This document shows positions 44,363 through 56,657 of a stretch of 64,000 nucleotides of DNA, one piece after another. This stretch comes from Ischnura elegans. Lineage: Eukaryota > Arthropoda > Insecta > Odonata > Coenagrionidae. The notes below the pieces were generated by a model. The model was not told the DNA's origin. It ran no database searches and saw nothing but the letters and a program-made list of their open reading frames with translations. Positions within the stretch are counted from its first letter, which is position 1; the number at the start of each line of letters is the position of its first letter. The stretch is from the NCBI RefSeq assembly GCF_921293095.1, contig NC_060258.1, positions 1,240,001-1,304,000 of the forward strand. The letters run 5' to 3'. Made by a program: the position numbers and the translations under genes.

Positions 44363-47156
44363 TAGTAGTTAGTTTAGTAGTTAGTATTTTACAGTGGCTG
44401 TGACGATGGTAATCACTACGCAGGCGTAGGAATTGCTGTAAGAAAAACATTTATGGAATCTGTGATGACCTTTGAACCTGTAAATGAAAGATTATGCTAC
44501 ATAAGGCTGAAAGGGAAATTTCAGAACATATCTGTGATTTGCTTTTATGCACCTACAGAGGATGCAGAGGATGATGTAAAAGACTTTTTCTATGACAATC
44601 TGGATCAGCTGATGACAAGCATACCAGACTATGATATGAAAATTCTACTTGGTGATGCAAATGCAAAAGTAGGAAATGAACCAAGCTGGAAACAATATAC
44701 AGGAGGAAACAGTTTGCACGAAAAAACTAATGAAAATAGAATGAGGCTCATAAGCTTTGCAAGCGCAAAAAATCTCAAGGTCATGTCGACCACCTTCCCA
44801 AGAAAAGATATTCATAAGTATACATGGGTCTCTCCAAATGGACAAGTAAAAAACCAAATTGATCATGTCTTGACTGAGGATAGACATAAAAGCTGCATCA
44901 CCGACGTTAGAAGCAAGAGGGGAGCAGAATGTGGAACGGACCATTACTTGATAATAATAAAAGTAAGGCAAAAAGTGAGCAAAAACAGAAGAGATATACA
45001 AAAGACAAAACAAAAGTTTGATCTCAAAAAACTTGATAGCCCAAATATTAGGAAAGAGTTCATGATTAAACTTTCTAACAGGTTCCAAGCCTTAGAAAAG
45101 GAAGAAGAGGATTCTATAGAAGGAAAATGGAAAGTTATTCGAGATTCAATTCAGGAAGTAGGGAAGGAAGTAGTTGGGTTCCAAAATAATAGAAAGAACA
45201 AGAAAACTTGGTTCAATGAAGACTGCCGGCAAATAATAGAGGAGAGAAAAAAAGCCAAGGCAGGACTACTTACAGATGACAACCATAAAAAAAGGGAAGA
45301 ATATTTAAGAATTAATAGAAAGACAAACAAGACACTGAGGACCGCTAAAAGAAATTTTGTGAAAGATCAGTTAAAGAAAGCGGAAGAAGACAGAACAAAT
45401 AACAATTCTAGAGAATTTTTCCGTTCGGTGAGATATTTCAAACAGGGTTTTAAACCTAGAACATTTGGGGTCAAAGGTAAAGATGGTAAAATTACCTGTA
45501 ACCAAAAAGATATCCTTAATATATGGAATGATTACTTTAGCAACCTCCTTAATGCGGGCAGGATCCCAGCAGAAGAAGAAGATGAATTATATATACATCC
45601 TCAAATACAGATCCAAGATCCATCTAAGGAGGAAGTATGCAACGTGATAAAAGCTCTAAAAAACCACAAAGCTCCTGGAGAGGATGGTATACCAGCAGAA
45701 TTCCTCAAGGCCGGGGAAAATGCTCTCTTAAGAAAGCTGCATGCACTAATAGTGAAAATATGGAACGAGGAAAAAATACCAAAAGAATGGAACCTCTCTA
45801 TAATAGTCCCGCTGCATAAAAAAGGAGACAGGTTAGTATGCAGCAATTATCGGGGAATATCTTTAATAAACACGGCTTACAAAGTACTGTCCAAAATACT
45901 GTATAACAGAATACAGGAATACTCGGAAGAAATTATAGGAGAGCACCAGACAGGTTTTAGAAAACAAATATCTACGATTGATCAAATTTTTATCATTAAA
46001 CATATCTTATCAAAGTATTGGGAGTTCAATAGAGATGCGCACCTCCTCTTTATTGATTTTAAGAAGGCGTACGACAATATCAACAGAAACCAAATGTGGA
46101 AATATCTCAGGAGAATGGGAATACCAAACAAACTAGTCAAACTGGCTCAGATATGTACAGAAAACTCAAGTTGCAAAGTACAGATAAATAAAGAATTTTC
46201 AGAAGGTTTTGATGTAGTCACGGGGGTACGACAAGGAGATGCACTCTCACCTTTGGTTTTTTAACCTGTCATTAGAAAATGCACTTAAAGCCGTAAAGGA
46301 GCAACAACCGGGGATTGAAGTCGGCAAAAAGATAAATCTGCTAGCTTTTGCAGATGACGTGACCTTATTGGCGGAGGATGCAAATGGGTTAAAAACTCTT
46401 GCAGAGTCTCTGATAAAAGAAACCAAAAAAGTAGGATTAGAAATTAGCGAAGAAAAAACAAAATACTTAATTGTTGGTCGACACGCAGAAAATATAGAAG
46501 CAGAGGCTTTAAAAGTCCAAAATTATACCTTTGAAAGGACAACAAATTTTAAATACTTAGGAGTAACCATAGAACAGGAAAATAAAGAGGAGGTAGAGAT
46601 AAATGCAAGGTTACTTCTCGGGAACAACTGTTATTGGGCTCTTAAATCATTACTAAAATGTAAACTTCTGTCAAGAAAAACTAAATCAAAACTGTACAAG
46701 ACAATAATACAACCAGTAATACTCTACGGATCCGAAACCTGGACTTTAACAAAAAACCAGGAGAGGAAATTGATAGTTTTTGAAAATAAGATCCTCAGAA
46801 CAATATATGGTCCTATTAATGAAGATGAAGTATGGAGGATCAGAACCAACAAAGAGCTCAGAGAATTATATACAGATCCGGATATAATAGCGCAAATAAA
46901 AAGCAGGAGATTAAGATGGGCCGGTCATGTAAAGAGGAGAAAAGATGAGTCCATGCTAAGAATGGTATCTGAAAATCAACCCCGAGGAAAACGTCCGCTT
47001 GGGCGACCCCGACTAAGATGGCAGGACCAAGTGAAAAGGGACTTAGGGAAGATGAGAGCAGATGCAGAATGGATGGCGGATAGAGATAGATGGCGACATG
47101 TTGTTGGTGAGGCCAAAAACCTCCTGAGGTTTGAGTGGCCACATAGGTAAGGTAAG
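44363..47156 (+). mobile_element. APE-type LINE, nearly intact, 5'-truncated
   Basis: Coding sequence runs from about 44396 to 47150 and the tail is a short GGTAA repeat (47146-47156). A 13-base candidate target duplication (GTGTCACTATTTA at 44352-44364 and GTGTTACTATTTA at 47157-47169, one mismatch) brackets it. The element is in the same orientation as the host gene, within intron 5. Apart from 5' truncation and one frameshift it looks far younger than its neighbours. Confidence 0.8.
44453..47150 (+). pseudogene. LINE endonuclease-reverse transcriptase, one frameshift
   Basis: Encodes the LINE replication protein. The first frame (44453-46264, 603 codons) begins inside the APE endonuclease, which keeps GDANAKVG (about residues 67-74), NQIDHVLT and GTDHYLI. 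The reverse transcriptase starts near residue 385 (KNHKAPGEDGIPAEFLKAG), with RGISLINTAYKVLSKIL, LLFIDFKKAYDNIN (catalytic Asp) and VRQGDALSPLVF. A single extra T in a T run near 46256-46262 shifts the frame; the second frame resumes at NLSLENALKAV and carries the catalytic LLAFADDVTLLA, then ILYGSETWTL and a C-terminal RGKRPLGRPRLRWQDQVKRD. The first ~80 residues of the endonuclease are missing, as is any ORF1. It resembles the abundant arthropod LINEs often annotated as craniofacial development protein 2-like or jockey polymerase; I do not fix the clade. Confidence 0.85.
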
Positions 47157-47627
47157 GTGTTACTATTTATGCCACATCAAGTTAAGCCTTTAAAAATGTT
47201 GCATTCGAACTTATGTTAATTTTGGTAATAGAACCATTTTGCTCATAAGTATAAATAAATGACTATGGGTTTTTCCCTGCTAAAGAAAACTGACGTGTTG
47301 TTCGAATAATTAAAAGGCTAAAGAGATCTAATAGATTGTTTCCCTGTACACAGTGGATTGACAAAAACTAATTCACGTTAAATATTTCTCATATCTTTGC
47401 TATTTCAAAATTCCGTGGATACCCACTTAACAATGAGTTCTAAAAACGATCTTAGCTAATAATTCGATTGCTTGCGTGTCACTTAGTTTCACCTTAAAAT
47501 TCCAGTTTGTTCAAAAACGAATCAAATCCCTTCCTGGAAATTTTCCCACTCCCTTCACTATTTTCCACGAGTAGTGACGCTTTCTTTTAGCGCCACCATC
47601 GAGGTAGAGCTGCTGCTATCTCCGGGA

Positions 47628-47686
47628 AAAAGTTCCCTACCGTAAACTTATTGCTATCATTTTCTAAAACCTGGCCTTTAGACTGA
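47628..47686 (-). repeat. Inverted 58-bp repeat, right copy
   Basis: This is the reverse complement of the left copy at 43421-43480, reading AAAAAGTTCCCTACCGTAAA on the plus strand. It lies in a stretch with no other assignable feature. Confidence 0.6.
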
Positions 47687-49999
47687 CATGTAGGATGAAG
47701 GTGTTGCAGAATTTCTGACAGGATACTATTGTCAATCAGTGACGAAAGGAGTACTGGTCGATTGAAACGTTTGCTTAGCTTTTGACTCGAAAGTAAATTA
47801 GTTCTACTCCATGCCGAATTAAATGGAAACAAGATGGTTGTACGTGGTGTAAGGGCTCCATACAATCAATTGTAGACACTTCGTACCTTCTAAAAAAAAT
47901 CTAATTTCTATTTACTGACCGTTTTCAGCTATTACACCATTATCAAGTAAAGAGTACATGAAATACATGTTGGGGACAGGTTGATGCACACTATTTTTGT
48001 TGATGGAGTGGGGTTGGTAATTCCTGGAGGAGAAGAGGGAGAAACAAAGTTAGTCAAGAGCAGTACGGTAATGGCTACTCTTGCGCATGACGTCACAGCA
48101 TCATCTACCCTGAATATCTTCCACATTTGAATAAATACATTTTTGCTATGAACGGCGAAGCTGTTAGTATTTTATTATCCTGCGAATACTGCCATCAAAT
48201 TTTCTAATATTCGTTCAGGATCCATAGTAAGGGTAAAAGGGTATCTTACTTCTAAAGTTAGCATTTTGTAAGTTGCTACAAAAAAGTTCCCTCTTTGTTG
48301 TAATATACGAATCACTGATTATTTTTTACGTGTTCAACCCGTAGGCCTCAAAAAGGGCATGACAAAACTAGTACAGGACGACGCAGCATCATTTAACTTA
48401 AATATCATCCACATTTCAATAAAAAAATGTATGCAATAAACTATATGGCTGTTAGCATTTTATTATCTCTCGGATGAAACATTTAAATTTCCTCAGACAC
48501 TCGAGGGGGCAATGCCAGGGTCTAACGGTACAACTATTTGACGATATATCGCTTTGACGTCTATTACAGAAAATGTTCATCGTACAAGGTAATAAACGAG
48601 ACCATTCCTTGTGTTAGCATTTATGTTCTCTAACATTAATACTACATTCTAATATTCCAAATTGGTGTTGAATTTTTTCTGTTTTTTTAAAATCGAAAAT
48701 TCATATCTATCCTCTTAATGCAATTTCTAACCTAATTCATGGTCATTGATAGGCGTAAATACATTAAAAAAGAAATAGTACATTTTAAGTCCAAATTTTG
48801 TTTTTTTATGAATTTGCGTACATAAAATTTTCATCCCCATTTAAATTGTATAAAGATTTTCCCCATTCAGGTATCATGGACATTCGAAGACAGTATATTT
48901 TTCTCTCCCCCATCACAATTAATTAGGGTCAAAACCCTTCTCCGTATCGGGTAGAAATCTTCTCCATCCGATACTTCACCCCCTTTTTCACCTCTTACTT
49001 CTTGAGGAAGGTGAACTTTTCGAATGCATCTTGGAATCTTCTCCATAATAACCGCTGCCAGAATAATGGGATAGATGAAATATCAGATTTTTATAAATCA
49101 GATACAAAATCACATATTTCATAACAAAAAAGAAAATAAACCTTTTGAAATGAGTCGGAGGAGCTTGCAGTGTTCGTGAGGGTATGAAGTAGTGATCGTG
49201 TAAGCGGTGCCGGTTTTTGTAGTGGTTGTGATTTCCATCCTTCCAAAACCAAGGAATGAGGATAAATTAACATCATAATGAAAAATGAGATTTAATAACT
49301 CCGATTTTTTCTTCCAGTATCTGTATTATTTTTTGTGGAAGAAGCATATAGTGATCTCATTAATCATTTCATTGATTATTATAGCAATGAATTAAAGTGA
49401 TCATTTTCTCAACCCGTAAACTTCCGTGTATTTCATTGATAATCAACGTGAAGTTGAATATCAACGTTTACAACAATGATAAATAACATTTTATTCCACC
49501 CGTTTCCACGAAATATCGAATGAAAACGGTACAGGAAATTTCTTATTTATCTTTGGTTTTCTAGTTGACAATTTTCTATTTCCTTTCCTTTCGTAGTTCT
49601 GCAACTTTTCCCATTGATAGAATTTGGGGGAAGGGGTATCATAGAGGCAATGTTTCCGTAATAATATATCCAGTTGTGCCTTTAACTGTGGAAATACAAG
49701 TCTCTTTTATATTAGATGAGGATTATTATTGAACAAAAATAAAAGTAGACGAGCCATTACCTCACAATATTGCTTCAAACTCGGGTGCTTATACTTATGA
49801 CGTGGGATGTATATGAATGCGACAAATGCGCATGGAAAAGGCGGAAAAGATGTTTAAAACCTATTGACCAAACCTCAAAATAAACCAGAAGCATCAAGAA
49901 TAACTAGAGATACGTGTAAGTAGCACTTTCATTTTAATTTTATAACACTTTCAATTAGTTTATAGCATTTCTTGTGTCTTTCTTTTCTTTTTTCATTAT

Positions 50000-51470
50000 G
50001 AATTATTAGAAGATGACGACAAATTGCGGTGAAACATTGTTATTTGAAAAAATACGGAATAGTTCTAATAATTTTGTGGTGGAAAAAAGAAAGTAAGGAA
50101 ATAAGTAAAAATGTACACTCTGGAAAACTACCATGCATTCAAAAGTAAGCAATAAAATGGTTTGTTATAAACACATTTTCTTTATTCCATATAAGTTGGG
50201 AGTCTTAACTAGCCCGTTCTTTGGACAAGGTTACGCAACGCTGGACCGATTCTTGGCTGACGCTAAAAATCTCGTGAATAGTCCCTAAAGGAGAGCATTA
50301 ATATTTTATGACTTGTGGCGCGCTTTAGTTTTAACTCGGTTAGGAGAAATGTCTCGCGTATATGTAGGTACCCCATGTGGAAACCTACCCCTGTCTACCC
50401 TGCATATTTATATATTTCGATTGAACCAAGCACCTACTGATATACCAGACAAAGCACAAAATATCATTATCGTTAGATATAGATCTCTAACGATCTTTGT
50501 TAGCGTTTTAATAACCGTAGTGAAGGTCATAATCTGAAAAATAACCATTATCAGGAGGAAAGGTAAAGAGAGGGAAACGTTTCTTTATTCCAATTGGTGT
50601 ACTCGCCGATTTTGCACCTTTGAGGCGGAAGAATACGAAAAGAGGCTGGCGGGGGCGGTGGTGTAGCTTGTATGGTCTATTTTAAGTCCCAGTCAATAAG
50701 CAGTAAGTGCCGGCAGAGCATTTCAACATCGCTGGTCTCTAAATTTACGAATTCTACCATCAAAAAGGCAAATTTCATGATAAGGCATCAAAAAATTCCA
50801 GCCATCGTGCCTATATCACATATATTCACATGCATAGCATCAATATCATATTTATCACATAAGCGAATTTTATGTATTGCTATAAATAACGTATTGGACA
50901 AGAAGCACACTCATTTGTTCATATAGGGACCACTCGTTTCCTGTCGTTTCTTATGGATCCCTAAGCTCTCATGTTACCGCTAATTCTTTTTTTCTTTTCT
51001 AATTTTGTGAAAAAATTGAAGCATTTTCTTCATCGTCATTAGGATACATCTCTGTTAGTATTTACATATTTATTTCAAAACTAAATGGTTTTTCATTGCA
51101 AAAGTAAGCACAATCTTCTACTTTATATACGTATTTTAATGTGCGTCATCCTATTGAGATTGTTTTTCATTTTTATATTTCTTATACATAATATTCAATC
51201 ACTATTTGGTTAGGAGCCTCCTACTTAATTCAGCATACAAGCTGGTAAAGGTTACATTGAACTGAAAAGGTTCCAGAGCTTGAAAACTTAGGAAATATTA
51301 AAAAAAGCCAAATGGAAAGCAATATATTATCTAGAAAACATTTAGCTGTTAAATTTGTTTTATGTCAAATTAGTAGGAAAACCGTCAGTATTTAAAAGTA
51401 TTTAAAATTTTGATATAAAGCAATAATCCTCACTAACTCTGGAGAAACAAGACGATATTCAGGAATTTAG
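50000..51470. other. Central spacer of the foldback-like element
   Basis: About 1.47 kb between the arms. The longest frames are 74 and 84 codons (50313-50537 and 50672-50926) and show no transposase or other motif. It could be captured DNA or the decayed core of the element. Confidence 0.5.
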
Positions 51471-52984
51471 ATTTGAATAATTAAAAAAAGAGGAAGAGGC
51501 TACAAAATGATTTAAACTGTAATGGAAAGTGTTATAAACTTTAAAATAAAGTACTATTTACAAGTATCTCTAGTCGTTCGTAATACTTCTGGATTATTTT
51601 GAGATTTGGTCAATAGGTGATTTATATCTTTTCCAACTTTTCCTGCATAGAAAGATACATATTTGTCACTTTCATAGACATACCATGTCATAAGTATTAG
51701 CACCCGAGTTTTAAGCATAATTGTGAGGTAATAGCATGTCTAATTTTATTTATTTTTCGATAGTAATCCTAAAAAAACTTCTATTTTCATAATTAAAGGC
51801 ATAAATGGATGTATAGTTACGGAGTCATGACGCCTGTGATACCACCTTTCCCCTAAATCCGTCATTGGGAAAAGTCGCAGAACTTCGAAAAAAAGGATAT
51901 AGAAAAATGTAATCTATAATACCTCAAATAAGAAATAAATTTTCTCCACCGTTTTCATGCGATGTTTCACGGAAACGGGTGGAATAACATGTTATTTATG
52001 AGTGTTGTAAGCATTGAGATTCAACTTTACGTTGATTATGAGTGAAATATACTGACTTTTACGGGTTGAGACGAGGATCACTAAAATTTATGGCTATAAT
52101 AATCAATGAAATAATGAATTAGATTTGCTTTTTCAACAAAAAATAATATTGATAATGGAAGAAAGAATCGGAGTTATTAAATCTCATTTTTCGTCATGAT
52201 GTTAATTTATCCTCATTCCTTGGTTTTGGAAGGATGAAAATCACAACCACTACAAAGACCGGCACCGCTTACATGACCACCACCTCATACCATCGCCAAC
52301 ACTTCAAGCTCCTATTCATTTGAAAGGGTTTGTTTTCTTTTTCGGTATGAAATATATGAAAATGTATCTTGTTTATCAAAAATCTGATATTTCATCTATC
52401 CCTTTATTCTGGCAGCGAATTTTAAGGAGAAAACTTCAATTTATACTGGAGAAGTTCACCTGCCTCAAGAAGTAAGAGTTGAAGAAGAGGGTGAAGTATC
52501 GGATACAGAGGATTGGTACCCTACATATGGAGGGGTTGTCGACCCTAATTAATTGTGATGGGGGAGAGAAAAATATACTGTTATCGAATGTTCATGATGC
52601 CTGAATAGGGAAAATCTTTATACAATTTAAATGAAGATGAAAAATTTTATGTACGCTTATTCATAAAAAAACATTACATTTGCAAATAAAATGTACTATT
52701 TCTTTTTTAATGTATTTAAACCGATCAATGACCATGAATTATGTTAGAAATTGCAAAAGGAGGAATGATACGATTTTTCGATTTAAAAAAACAGATAAAA
52801 TTCAACACAAATTTGGAATATTAGAATATAGTATTAATGTTAGAGAACATAAATGTTAACACAAGGAATGGTCTCGTTTATTACCTCGTACAATGTGCAT
52901 TTTCTGTAATAAACGTCAAAGCGTCAAATAGTTGTACCGTTAGACTCTGGCATTGCACCCTCGAGTGCCTGAGGAAATTTAAAT

Positions 52985-53660
52985 GTTTAATCCGAGAGAT
53001 AATAAAGTGCTAACAGCCATATAGTTTAAAGCATACATTTTTCTATTGAAATATGGCTGATATTTAAGGTAAATGAAGCTGTGACGTCAGCACCAGCTCT
53101 GGGACACTTTTGGAGGCTTAAGGGTTAAATACGTAAAATATGGACAGTGATTCGTATATGACGACAAAGGGGGAACTTTTTTTAGCAACTGACAAAATGC
53201 TAACTATACAAATAAGTTACCTTTTACCCTTACTTTGGACCTTGAATGAGTACCTACTAGAAAATTTGATGGTAGTATTTGAAGGATAATAAAATACTAG
53301 CAGTTTCGCCGTTCATAGCAAAAATATATGTATTCAAATGTGGAAGACATTTAAGGTGAATGATGCTGTGACGTCATGCGCCAGAGTTGCCATTCTCTAT
53401 TGGAGATTTACGTGTTGAATACATAAAAAATAATAAATGAATCTGATATAACGTTGAAGGATGAACACTTTGTAATAACTGACAAAAGGCTAACTCTACA
53501 AATAAAATACCCGTGTATCCTTGCTATGGACGCTGAATAAGTTTCTGACATGTTGATGGTTGTATTTAAAGGTTAATGAAATGCTAACAGCTATGCCGTT
53601 TATATGAAAATGTGTCTATTCGAATGTCAAATATATTTTACCTTTTCCCTACTATACACT
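52985..53660 (-). repeat. Tandem ~285-bp subunits, right arm
   Basis: Three successive units share AATGCTAACTRTACAAATAA, a CCTTACTTTGG/CCTTGCTATGG block, a GATAATAAARTGCTAACAGC piece and GCTGTGACGTCA. Equivalent points lie about 285 bases apart (53085 and 53370; 53195 and 53480). A perfect TGACGTCA palindrome, the core of a cAMP-response element, occurs in the units at 53087 and 53374. Confidence 0.6.
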
Positions 53661-53689
53661 GAAGGGGTAGGTATTTGGGAGGGTAATGA

Positions 53690-54180
53690 GTAATAAGGGG
53701 AATGGATTGGAAAAGATTACGTCGTTAACACGGAGTTCTTCTGTTACTATCTTTCGAATTTCTAAGGCAACCATCCTACTCCCTTTTCCAGTAAAATGGA
53801 TTATTTATGGTTCGAAAATTCTTTGTCGCCGCATTTCAAAGAGGCTCCCGGATAAAGCTGATATGTCATTTTACTTCTTACAGCATGCTTCGTGGTCTTT
53901 CATCCTTGTCTTGAAGTTTCGTCCCGTTTGGCCGATATAGCATGAATGACAATTATTACTCTCTAATTTATAGATACTAGATTTTAAGTTAGGTTCAATT
54001 ACATCTTTTGTATCATTGAATAATATTCCCAAGGTTTTGTTATTTTTATTACAAGCGACTTTGTATTTATTTTTAGGGATTTCTTGGGTAACAAAAACGG
54101 TTGAAAGGGCAGATAAAGGTTTTATTTTTCGACGGGTTTGACGGGTAGCAAGGAACTTGACTTGGAGGAAAATAAATTGC
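53690..54180 (-). pseudogene. Second Penelope-like endonuclease fragment
   Basis: Read right to left: VTQEIPKNKYKVACNKNNKT, a long open stretch to SIYKLESNNCHSCYIGQTGR, then NFKTRMKDHEACCKK and a stop. The YKL...CYIGQTGRNFKTR block is the GIY-YIG nuclease core, including the conserved Arg. A degraded tail with NPFPLLITLPN runs to 53690. It differs from the copy at 21.7 kb, so a second PLE family was active. Confidence 0.7.
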
Positions 54181-54253
54181 TTAAGGTGGGCATGAGCTCT
54201 GAATGTGAATGTTTTACAGAATAACAGTTTTCATTCTTGTTTCTCTTTCACAG

Positions 54254-54420
54254 ACAGAATGAAATACCCTTGATAAACGCGTATTCCTTCGCTGCGATGG
54301 TGGAAAACGAACGGGAGCAGATTCCTTGGAAGATTCACGAGGCACTCTACGAGTCGGCACCGCAGCTTCTCCTCCAATCTGTCATCGCCAATATCCGAAT
54401 AGGCAACGGCGAGACGGTCG
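54254..54420 (+). CDS. XK-related protein gene, coding exon 6
   Basis: The acceptor is TTCTCTTTCACAG, the donor GTCG before GTGAGT (phase 1). The exon contains the family's clearest signature, HEALYESAPQLLLQSVIANI, preceded by VENEREQIPWK. The ESAPQLLLQ motif is the hallmark of XK-related proteins and marks a membrane helix. The exon continues the frame from exon 5 without a stop. This exon gives the strongest support for the family call. Confidence 0.85.
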
Positions 54421-55249
54421 GTGAGTGGATGTGCGTGTATGATCAGGGTTGGCTTTGGTCGATGGAATAGAAAGAAACTCTCCTGAAAGCCTAAACACCC
54501 TGAAAACGGAGAATGGGAAGTTAGAAATGGAAATGGAATGTTTAAGTAATATTTACTCTTTCTGCTTCTTCAACCTCTACCAACAGTAAATGAGAGATGC
54601 AAGACTATATGAGTATGCGAGCATAATTGGTCGCTGCAATTGAGTCATTTCTCATCACACGCCTCTGACATAGGTATGGGCAAAGAGATGGAAGTTAGTA
54701 GTGTCGAATTGGTGACCCTAGGTAAAACATGGCAGTCAACAAAGCACTAACGTCACAATGGCAATCGCGGACACTGTTCATTCACAGAATCGGAACACGA
54801 CCAGTGTGTTGTTGGTAAACCCATTCTGAGGTACATTAATAAACTATGCCAGATAATATTTGTAATTTTCAACTCGCCATCATCCACTGGTCTTTTTTCC
54901 AAACTTTTCTCCTTTTTAAAAGTGGGCTACTTGCTGGTTAAAATTATTAACCTTTTCTGGAAGACAATTTACTAACTTGAAGAAAAAATGTCAATGAAGG
55001 GAGTTCATGGGAAGCACACCCTATCATTTTAATAACTTTGTATCAAACTGATTAAAATTAGGGTTTATGCAGAATTTGGCTCATTGGGAATTCCGGTCAA
55101 TGTTAGGTTTTGCTATAAGGTAGGCAACTTGCCTCACAACAGTTATATCTAAAAGAAATAAGTCATTATTAACTGCCTATTTACAATAGTTATCTTTGTT
55201 AGCAAAGCATTGAAGAATCCTAGTTCAAATTTTCCCTTTCATTACATAT

Positions 55250-56657
55250 TGTAACCCCGTCCGTCCGTCCGACGTCCGTGTTACGGGTTCAGGGGTGGGG
55301 GAGGATAGTTTGGAGGGATCGCTCAAGGTGAGCGGGTCGTGGTTCAGGGGAAAGGGGAAGTGGGAAAAATGGAAATGTAGGTTCGGTGTGGATTCACTTG
55401 CTGAATGGAGGCTGACGCGTACGAAATAATGAAAGCTTACGCAATAGTTTACAGTTCTAATAACACGTTAAAAATATGCACTTCAATTGGGAAACATTCC
55501 ACAAAATACATAAATAAATGGTTTACTGAATGACAAAAAAAACTATACTTTTGCTCCTGGCCAGTTAAATACCCTGTAACATCAATTAATAAATGACAAG
55601 AAAAGAAAATAAATAAACCCTGCTTACAATGGTTGGCGTGAAAAATTACAAAAATGCTTGAAAACTGACACCAATGCTTAACAAACAAACGCCAATTTCA
55701 AATTATCACTTATTGTCTTAATTACTATTATTAAATATTCACACACACGCACGGGGAAAAGGGAGGGCACAAAAAATATAAAAAAAATGCACGGGGAAAT
55801 ACCACTGCTCTTCTTGTCTTGAATGGTGAAGGGGGATGGGAGGATGGGACTCTTCTGATTCTGCTAACAATTTTGGGGATAATTGGTGGCTAGAGTACTT
55901 ATCGCTCTTTCTGGTTTGCTGGTGGAGAAGGATATCTCAGCTGACTCCAAATAATCGTCACGACTGGTATCGCTGTGGGATGAGAGAACTCCTTCATCGG
56001 CACCGTGGACTGACGTCTTCAATTATGTTTGCTTGAGATCTACCAATCTGTCTCCTCTCTCAAAGTCGACGCAGTATTCAAAAAATTGCGTCCAAGCCCA
56101 AGCCTTGCTGCCTCTTTCTCTCCTCTCCTCACAGGATGAACGTGTCGTTGAGCAAAGCCTCCGGCTGATTTTTCGGCAAAATTGAAGAACGGTTGTCACC
56201 AGTATTTCGCTTAAATAGCCACTTTCTGGGGAGGGGGGGATTGGATGGAAAAAAACCCCCGGGAAGCGGGTTTTTTTGGCTCTTCTTCAGTATGGAGGGG
56301 GGGTCTTCTGTGGAGGGCGGGGTTGGAGGGTTACTTCTCCTCCGTATGCAGGTGTTCCGGCTTGACAGTGGGGTGGGGGAGGAGGACTTGCTACGAATCA
56401 CGTAGACAACGGAATCTTCCACCACACGTACGGAAGAATCATGGGAGGGGGTGGGGAATGGAAAAATACATAAAACTGAGTTATTCATACAAATCACATT
56501 CACACGCACTCCTCATTCACGCATCTCACATAGGCATTTATAGGAAATTAACAACCCTTACCAATTTACATAACATTTTAGAATTTACTAAAGCCTTCCT
56601 TATCTCGCAAACACCTCTTGAATCGTTCATGAACGGAGCCAATCGGCAACGGTTACA
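55250..56657 (-). mobile_element. Candidate solo LTR
   Basis: The segment starts TGTAACCCCG and ends CGGTTACA, so TGTAAC and GTTACA stand inverted at the ends as in many Ty3/gypsy LTRs. It is GC-richer than its flanks. On the minus strand a GCCGATTGGCTCC site and then CTATAAATGCC (near 56540) resemble CCAAT and TATA elements. I cannot find a matching target duplication: left flank CATAT, right flank TTA of the next element. No internal region is present. Confidence 0.3.

Larger units (their letters stand above)
48071..53660. mobile_element. Foldback-like element with ~1.9-kb inverted arms
   Basis: The left arm, 48071 to about 50000, is the reverse complement of about 51470-53399. Matches run the length of the arms, e.g. 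AACGAGACCATTCCTTGTGT (48596) against ACACAAGGAATGGTCTCGTT (52860), and AATAACTCCGATTTTTTCTT (49298) against AAGAAAGAATCGGAGTTATT (52161). The arms have diverged by substitutions and small gaps. Their outer parts are built of tandem subunits of about 285 bp, two on the left and three on the right. Foldback (FB) elements and some Mutator- or P-like elements have this structure. I found no transposase, and the target duplication is not clear. Confidence 0.75.

Noticed and set aside
44645-45088. A 147-codon minus-strand ORF
   Set aside because: It is the antisense shadow of the intact LINE endonuclease frame, whose motifs are unambiguous.
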